From Actinomycetes bacterium (lineage in GTDB: Bacteria; Actinomycetota; CALGFH01): DNA of 5,493 nt. The stretch covers positions 1 through 5,493 of the forward strand of contig JASLBL010000251.1 of assembly GCA_030146615.1 (NCBI GenBank). Reading direction: 5' to 3'. Both the position numbers and the translations under genes were made by a program. Positions within the stretch are counted from its first letter, which is position 1; each line of letters begins with the position of its first letter. Of the stretch, positions 1 through 3,854 are shown in pieces. The notes beneath the pieces are model-generated. The model did not search any database, was not told the DNA's origin, and worked only from the letters and a program-made list of their open reading frames with translations.

Positions 1-617
1 CCCGCTCGGTCCCCGGCACCGCGACCAGGGGGGCGGCGGGAGGGGCCGAGCGGGGGCGGGCGCCCGAGGCGTCGATCGCCTGGCGACGGTCGCGGGCCCT
101 CGGCAAGCCGAACCGGGGGCGGCTGGCCGGCGGGGTCGAGCTGCCGGCGGCCGGCACCCACTTCGTCACCGTCGACCCGGTCACCGGGTCCAGCCCCAAC
201 CGGGCCTGGCGGCGGTACGGCACCGACCGGCTGCTCGAGGTCCTGCTGCGGGTCGCGGTCGAGCATGCCGCCGCCCACCCTGGCGCCCCGCGCCTGGTCG
301 TCGGGGACCTGAGCCGGCCCCGCGGCGGCCGGTTCGGGCGCGAGTTCGGGGGCGACGGCCACCGCTCCCACCAGAACGGCCTCGACGCCGACGTCTACTA
401 CCCGCGCCGCGACGGCCTGGAGCGGGTCCCGACCCGGGTCGCGCAGGTCGACCGGCGGCTGGCCCAGGAGCTGGTCGACCGGTTCGTGCACGCCGGGGCC
501 CAGTACGTGTTCGTCGGCCCCCGGACCGGCCTCCGCGGCCCGCCCAAGGTCGTCATGACCCTCGGCAACCACGATGACCACCTGCACGTCCGCATCCGCC
601 CCGGGTCGGGCCGATGA
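1..617 (+). CDS. Penicillin-insensitive murein endopeptidase-like protein (MepA / peptidase M74), 5' partial
   Basis: The reading frame is open from base 3 to the TGA at 615-617 (204 residues visible), with no plausible ATG or GTG start, so the N-terminus lies outside the window. The family are zinc metallopeptidases that cut D-Ala-meso-DAP cross-links in peptidoglycan, outside the cytoplasmic membrane. The zinc-site signature is clear: GHRSHQNGLDADV, with His at 360-362 and 369-371 and Asp at 384-386 and 390-392. The MepA-type pair is His 369 and Asp 390. A C-terminal HLH follows (His at 579-581 and 585-587) in DDHLHVRI. An upstream GRLAGGVELP stretch, about visible residues 39-48, resembles the segment that precedes the catalytic domain in actinobacterial members. 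The first 25 or so visible residues are Gly/Ala/Arg-rich and low in complexity, probably a linker. The stop overlaps the next gene's start (ATGA), suggesting translational coupling. The family call is firm; the exact bond cut is inferred. Confidence 0.85.
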   Translation, partial: RSVPGTATRGAAGGAERGRAPEASIAWRRSRALGKPNRGRLAGGVELPAAGTHFVTVDPVTGSSPNRAWRRYGTDRLLEVLLRVAVEHAAAHPGAPRLVVGDLSRPRGGRFGREFGGDGHRSHQNGLDADVYYPRRDGLERVPTRVAQVDRRLAQELVDRFVHAGAQYVFVGPRTGLRGPPKVVMTLGNHDDHLHVRIRPGSGR

Positions 618-1531
618 GCGCCGCCGCCCGGGCCGCCGCCGGGGCCCTGGCGCTGGCCCTGGCCGTGGTCCTGGCCGGCTGCGGCGACCGGGGCGGCGGC
701 GGCCCGGTCGCGACCGCGCCCCAGGCGGCCACCTCGGCGCCCGCCACCACCCTGGAGGACCGGCCGGCCGGGCCGGTCCGCTCCGGGTTCGTGGCCTTCG
801 GCGACTTCGGCGGCGGGCCGGCCCAGGAGGCGGTGGCCGACGCCATGGAGCGCTGGGCGGCCAGGCACCGGGTGGACGCTCTGGTGACCACCGGCGACAA
901 CGTCTACGAGCGGGGCGAGCCGGAGCAGTTCGCCGCCCAGCTGGACCGGCCGTACGCCGATCTGCGGCGCTCGCGGCCCCTGTGGGTGACGCTCGGCAAC
1001 CACGACGTCACCGCCGGCCACGGCGACGAGCAGCTCCGCCACCTCGGCCTGCCCGACCACCCGTACGCCAAGCAGCTGCCCGGGGTGCAGCTGCTGCTGC
1101 TGGACAGCAACCGGGTCGACCAGGCCCAGGCGGACTGGCTGGAGCGCCAGCTGGCCGGCCCGGGCCCGCCCCTGCGGGTGGTCGTGTTCCACCACCCGGC
1201 CTGGTCGTGCAGCCGTCACGACTCGACCGAGGAGGTCACCAGGCGCTGGGGGCCGGTGCTGGAGCGGCACCGGGTGGCCCTCGTCCTCAACGGCCACGAC
1301 CACAACTACCAGCGGTTCTCCTCCCCGGCGGGGGTGACCTACGTGGTCACCGGCGGCGGCGGCAAGCCGCTGTACCCGCTCGACGACGACTGCCCGGCCG
1401 GCACGCCGACCCAGGTGGCCGAGGCCCGCCGCCACCACTTCACCGCGGTCGAGGTCCGCGACGGCTCCCTGGCCGTGACCGCGGTCGCCTCCGACGACAC
1501 CGTCCTGGACCGGACGGTCATCCGCCGGTGA
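614..1531 (+). CDS. Lipoprotein metallophosphoesterase, purple-acid-phosphatase/TRAP-like
   Basis: This 305-residue protein is a calcineurin-like binuclear metallophosphoesterase, probably anchored to the outer face of the membrane. Residues 1-23 form a lipoprotein signal: short N-region, Ala/Leu-rich core, and lipobox LAG-Cys23. A Gly/Ala/Thr/Pro-rich tether follows to about residue 55. The metal-binding blocks occur in the expected order: GDFG (63-66), GDNVY (94-98), GNHD (128-131), FHHP (192-195) and NGHDHNYQRF (226-235). The GDxxY spacing and the NGHDHNYQR ending point to the purple acid phosphatase/TRAP branch, so phosphomonoester hydrolysis is likely; the substrate cannot be told. Cys199 and Cys260 could form a disulfide in the exported protein. 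The ATG at 614 overlaps the endopeptidase stop. It has only a weak GGTCGGG-like ribosome site, as expected for coupled translation, and it places the signal peptide correctly. The 3' end overlaps the opposite-strand ATPase gene by 14 bases. Confidence 0.9.
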   Translation: MSAAARAAAGALALALAVVLAGCGDRGGGGPVATAPQAATSAPATTLEDRPAGPVRSGFVAFGDFGGGPAQEAVADAMERWAARHRVDALVTTGDNVYERGEPEQFAAQLDRPYADLRRSRPLWVTLGNHDVTAGHGDEQLRHLGLPDHPYAKQLPGVQLLLLDSNRVDQAQADWLERQLAGPGPPLRVVVFHHPAWSCSRHDSTEEVTRRWGPVLERHRVALVLNGHDHNYQRFSSPAGVTYVVTGGGGKPLYPLDDDCPAGTPTQVAEARRHHFTAVEVRDGSLAVTAVASDDTVLDRTVIRR

Positions 1532-1928
1532 TGTCGACCTCGAACCAGATCGTCCGCCCGGCCGAGCTCTCCCGCACCCCCCAGCGGCTGGCCAGGGCCC
1601 GGACCAGCTCCAGCCCGCGGCCGCCGGCCGACCGGACGGCGTGGATGCGCCGCCGCAGCCGAGCCGGCCCGCCGTCGTCGGACACCTCGACCCGGAGCCG
1701 GCGGCCGACCACCGCGTAGCCGACCTCCAGGGTGCCGGCCCCCCTGGCCGGGCTCGACTGGTCGAGGGAGCTGGTCACGGTCTCCGAGACCAGCAGCTGC
1801 GCGGTCTCCCAGGCCTCGGAGCCGCGGGTCAGGCCACCCCGGACGAACCGCCGGGCGGCGGCGACCTCCTCGGGACGGCGGGCGAAACGTCTGCGGGTCA
1901 AGGCTGCCTTGGTCATGTCCGTTCGCAC
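1518..1928 (-). CDS. RsbW-like anti-sigma/HATPase_c-type regulatory protein with altered N-box
   Basis: This 136-residue single-domain protein resembles the GHKL ATPases that act as anti-sigma factors or Ser kinases (RsbW/SpoIIAB and the many small actinomycete HATPase_c_3 proteins). With the GTG start numbered 1, the parts are: an N-terminal helix with RFARRPEEVAAARRFVR (14-30); the N-box segment LLVSETVTSSL (45-55); the G1-like VEVSDDGGPA (80-89); the G2-like GGRGLELVRALASRWGV (102-118); and the closing GRTIWFEV (124-131). The N-box Asn that normally coordinates Mg-ATP (SELVTNAV pattern) is Ser53 here (codon 1770-1772), so ATP binding may be weakened or lost. I chose GTG at 1926-1928 because GAGGAG lies 4 bases upstream. 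ATG at 1914-1916 (132 residues) is the main alternative, and ATG at 1941-1943 is less likely. No partner sigma or anti-anti-sigma gene lies within the window, so its target is unknown. Confidence 0.82.
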   Translation of the reverse strand: MRTDMTKAALTRRRFARRPEEVAAARRFVRGGLTRGSEAWETAQLLVSETVTSSLDQSSPARGAGTLEVGYAVVGRRLRVEVSDDGGPARLRRRIHAVRSAGGRGLELVRALASRWGVRESSAGRTIWFEVDITGG

Positions 1929-1932
1929 GGGT

Positions 1933-1938
1933 CTCCTC
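1933..1938 (-). promoter_or_regulatory. Shine-Dalgarno GAGGAG deciding the GTG start of the RsbW-like gene
   Basis: On the minus strand GAGGAG is followed by ACCC and then GTG (1926-1928). The 4-base spacer is a little short but workable. The same site would be 16 bases from the downstream ATG at 1914-1916, too far to serve it. Confidence 0.5.
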
Positions 1939-1980
1939 GGCATGTCGACGGCAGGGTGGGGGGACCGTCTCGCCCGCTTT

Positions 1981-2005
1981 CTTCCCAGCCTGGCGCGGAG
2001 CAAAC
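1981..2005 (-). promoter_or_regulatory. Candidate SigB-type promoter for the RsbW-like gene
   Basis: In the 86-base gap between the hydrolase stop and the RsbW-like start, the minus strand reads GTTTGC (2000-2005), 13 bases, then GGGAAG (1981-1986). The general stress sigma consensus is GTTTAA, about 12-15 bases, GGGTAT; each half here matches 4 of 6. The position would give a leader of roughly 45 bases. It is suggestive only because RsbW-type proteins control such sigma factors. In DNA this GC-rich, chance matches to GGG-type boxes are common. Confidence 0.22.
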
Positions 2006-2014
2006 CTTCCCAGG

Positions 2015-2938
2015 TCAGCCCACCAGCCCGGGGACGCCGGCCAGGAACGCCCGCAGCTCGCCCACCAGCCGGGGCCCGGCGTGCAGGTCGTAGTCGTTGT
2101 GGTCGGCGCCGTCCAGCACGACCAGCCGCTTCGGCTCCGGCGCGGCCGCGAACAGCCGCCGGCTGTGGCTCACCGGCACGATCTGGTCGCGGCTCCCGGC
2201 CACCACCAGCAACGGCGCCGTCAGCCGCCCGGCCAGGGCCGCCGAGTCGTACCGGTCGCGCAGCAGCAGCGACACCGGCAGCACCGGGTAGTGCCGCTGC
2301 CCGACCTCGGCCAGGGACGCGAACGGCGACCGCAGCACCAGCGCGGCCGGTGGCCGCTCGACAGCCAGCCGCAGGGCCACCGCCGCCCCCAGCGACTCGC
2401 CCAGGTAGACCACCCGCCCCGGGTCGACCTCCGGCCGCCCGGCCAGATACTCCAGCGCCGCCCGGGCGTCGGCCGCCAGCCCCTCCTCGGTCGGGCTCCC
2501 GGGGTTCCCCCCGTACCCGCGGTAGTCGAACAGCAGCACCGCCAGCCCCAGCCGCGACAGCGCCGCCGCCAACCCGGCCCGCATCGACCGGTCGCCCGCG
2601 TTCCCGTTGCACACCAGCACCGCCGGCCCCGGCCCTGGTTCCGGCCCCGGCCGCGCCTCACCCGGACCCGCGGATGCCGGGTCCCCCGGTGGGGGAGCGT
2701 AGCCCGGGTTTGGGGAGGGGTGCTCCGGGTTGTCCACAGGGGGGACGAACCAGCCGTTGAGGCGGAGGCCGTCGGCGGTGGGGAAGGCGACGTCCTCGGC
2801 CCCGGTGAGGACGGTGGCGGCCGGTGGGACCGGGCCGGGGGAGGGGAGGTAGATCAGGCGGCGCTGGAACACCCAGAGCAGCCCGAGGGAGGCCGCCAGG
2901 ACGGCGACGACGACCAGCAGGATGGTCCCGGCCCGCAT
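2015..2938 (-). CDS. Membrane-anchored alpha/beta hydrolase (ABHD12/13 / Bem46-like serine hydrolase)
   Basis: This 307-residue protein has an N-terminal hydrophobic anchor (residues 4-24, ending in FQRRLIYLP) and an alpha/beta hydrolase fold. The features in order are: strand DGLRLNGWFVPP (56-67); a Pro/Gly-rich linker (about 67-105); oxyanion-loop-like CNGNAGD (110-116); FDYRGYGGNPG (137-147); nucleophile elbow GESLG with Ser182; GSRDQIVP with Asp251; and GADHND with His280. The catalytic triad is therefore complete. The pattern is that of Bem46/ABHD13-type esterases; the substrate is unknown. The start is ATG at 2936-2938, which puts the membrane anchor at the N-terminus. An upstream in-frame ATG at 2984-2986 would add 16 residues and leave only 17 bases to the divergent gene. 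Third codon bases are mainly C before the linker and mainly G after it, an odd internal change. The RsbW-like gene follows on the same strand after about 86 bases, so the two may be co-transcribed, though a separate promoter is possible. Confidence 0.88.
   Translation of the reverse strand: MRAGTILLVVVAVLAASLGLLWVFQRRLIYLPSPGPVPPAATVLTGAEDVAFPTADGLRLNGWFVPPVDNPEHPSPNPGYAPPPGDPASAGPGEARPGPEPGPGPAVLVCNGNAGDRSMRAGLAAALSRLGLAVLLFDYRGYGGNPGSPTEEGLAADARAALEYLAGRPEVDPGRVVYLGESLGAAVALRLAVERPPAALVLRSPFASLAEVGQRHYPVLPVSLLLRDRYDSAALAGRLTAPLLVVAGSRDQIVPVSHSRRLFAAAPEPKRLVVLDGADHNDYDLHAGPRLVGELRAFLAGVPGLVG
2623..2650 (-). repeat. Short GC-rich direct repeat encoding the Pro/Gly linker of the hydrolase
   Basis: CCGGCCCCGG occurs at 2623-2632 and again at 2641-2650, an 18-base period. 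On the coding strand this gives a six-residue periodic stretch of Pro, Gly and Glu just before the NGNAG loop. It looks like a slippage-expanded linker rather than a regulatory element. Confidence 0.5.
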
Positions 2939-2952
2939 CCCTGAGCCGTACC

Positions 2953-2981
2953 ATGATCCCGCTCGGGCGCACCAGTGCCAA
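2953..2981 (-). promoter_or_regulatory. Candidate sigma-70-type promoter for the hydrolase, nearly leaderless
   Basis: On the minus strand TTGGCA (2976-2981; 5 of 6 to TTGACA) is separated by 17 bases from GATCAT (2953-2958; 4 of 6 to TATAAT). The ATG of the hydrolase begins 14 bases beyond the second box, so transcription would start about 8 bases before it. No good ribosome site precedes that ATG, which agrees with a very short or absent leader. The call rests on sequence match alone. Confidence 0.3.
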
Positions 2982-2990
2982 ACCACCGGC

Positions 2991-2998
2991 GGGAGGAG
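2991..2998 (+). promoter_or_regulatory. Strong Shine-Dalgarno GGGAGGAG for the LLM oxidoreductase
   Basis: GGGAGGAG is followed by a 5-base spacer (CGACT) and the ATG at 3004-3006. It decides the start and rules out the longer in-frame extension that would begin at 2824 inside the opposite-strand hydrolase gene. Confidence 0.85.
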
Positions 2999-3003
2999 CG
3001 ACT

Positions 3004-3840
3004 ATGGAGGTCGGGGTCGGGCTGCCCACCACCACGCCGGGTGCCGACGGGCACGCGGTCCTCGAGTGGGCCAGGCGGGCCGACCAGGGGCCGTTCGCCA
3101 GCCTGGGCGTGCTCGACCGGATAGTGTACGGAAGCGTCGAGCCGTTCGCGGCCCTGTCGGCGGCGGCCGCGGTCACGACCCGGGCCCGGCTGGTGACCAT
3201 GGTGGTGATCGGGCCGCTGCGCAACACCGTGCTCCTGGCCAAGCAGGCCGCCTCCCTCGACCTGCTGTCGGCCGGCCGGCTCACCCTCGGGCTGGCCATC
3301 GGGGCCCGGGCCGACGACTACCAGGCGCTCGGGGTCGACCCTTCCGGCCGGGGGCGGCGCCTCGGCGAGCAGCTGGCCGAGCTCCGCTCGATCTGGGAGA
3401 AGGGCGAGGTCGGTCCCGCGCCGGTCCAGCCGGGTGGCCCGCCGCTGCTGGCCGGGGGCCTGTCGGGGGAGGCGTTCGCGCGGATGGCCCGCGGCGCCGA
3501 CGGCTACGTCCACGGCGGCGGCCCGCCGCGGGCCTTCGCCGGCGCCGCCGCCAAGGCGTGGGCGGCCTGGCGGGACCTGGAGCGGCCGGGCCGCCCCCAG
3601 CTGTGGGGCCAGGGCTACTTCGCCCTCGGCGACGACGACGCCGGCGGCGCCTACCTGCGCGACTACTACGCGTTCACCGGCCCGTTCGCCGAGAAGGTGG
3701 CCGCCGGCAACCTGACCAGCGCCCGTGCCGTCAAGGACTTCGTCCGCGGCTATGAGGACGCCGGCTGCGACCACCTTGTCCTGCTGCCCACCGTCCCTGA
3801 CCCGGCCCAGCTCGACCGCCTGGCCGACGTGCTCGGCTGA
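3004..3840 (+). CDS. LLM-class flavin- or F420-dependent oxidoreductase
   Basis: This 278-residue protein belongs to the bacterial-luciferase-like TIM-barrel family, whose members use FMN or coenzyme F420 in oxidation or monooxygenation; the cofactor and substrate cannot be settled from sequence. Recognisable blocks are the first strand MEVGVGLPTT (1-10), the PFAALSAAAAVTTRARLVTMVV segment (47-68), PLRNTVLLAKQAASLDLLSAGRLTLGLAIG (71-100), the helix GRRLGEQLAELRSIW (117-131), LLAGGLSGEAFARMARGADGYV (148-169), and the C-terminal AVKDFVRGYEDAGCDHLVLLPT (242-263). The AKQAASLDLLSAGRL and GLAIG blocks are the most diagnostic. It is somewhat shorter than many members (about 300-350 residues) but shows no obvious gap. 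It lies 14 bases ahead of an aromatic acyl-CoA hydroxylase gene and has its own strong ribosome site, so the two are very probably one operon and it may act on a related aromatic or acyl-CoA intermediate. That role is inference. Confidence 0.88.
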   Translation: MEVGVGLPTTTPGADGHAVLEWARRADQGPFASLGVLDRIVYGSVEPFAALSAAAAVTTRARLVTMVVIGPLRNTVLLAKQAASLDLLSAGRLTLGLAIGARADDYQALGVDPSGRGRRLGEQLAELRSIWEKGEVGPAPVQPGGPPLLAGGLSGEAFARMARGADGYVHGGGPPRAFAGAAAKAWAAWRDLERPGRPQLWGQGYFALGDDDAGGAYLRDYYAFTGPFAEKVAAGNLTSARAVKDFVRGYEDAGCDHLVLLPTVPDPAQLDRLADVLG

Positions 3841-3846
3841 AGGAGG
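3841..3846 (+). promoter_or_regulatory. Shine-Dalgarno AGGAGG for the bifunctional CoA hydroxylase gene
   Basis: A perfect AGGAGG begins right after the TGA of the LLM gene (3838-3840), with an 8-base spacer to the ATG at 3855. It fixes the start and shows tight operon packing. Confidence 0.88.
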
Positions 3847-3854
3847 CCCGCGGG

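Noticed and set aside
398..1438. 346-codon minus-strand frame opposite the endopeptidase and phosphoesterase.
   Set aside because: It is Arg/Gly/Val-rich, has no recognisable domain, and lies over two plus-strand genes with intact catalytic motifs.
1981..2013. Direct repeat CTTCCCAG (1981-1988 and 2006-2013) and a CCTGG...CCAGG inverted pair (1989-1993, 2010-2014) between the hydrolase and RsbW-like genes.
   Set aside because: The units are too short, and the inverted pair has a long loop and no T-run, so neither an operator nor a terminator can be supported.
1929..2612. N-terminal extension of the RsbW-like frame up to 2612.
   Set aside because: The extension overlaps most of the hydrolase gene in another frame on the same strand and is low in complexity; a ribosome site and GTG at 1928 explain the real start.
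2081..2944. 287-codon plus-strand frame opposite the alpha/beta hydrolase.
   Set aside because: Low-complexity Gln/Arg/Pro-rich translation; the minus-strand frame carries a full Ser-Asp-His triad.
2824..3003. 60-codon N-terminal extension of the LLM gene.
   Set aside because: It is Arg/Gly/Pro-rich and lies over the hydrolase 5' end; GGGAGGAG right before the ATG at 3004 fixes the start, and the protein then begins with the family's first strand.
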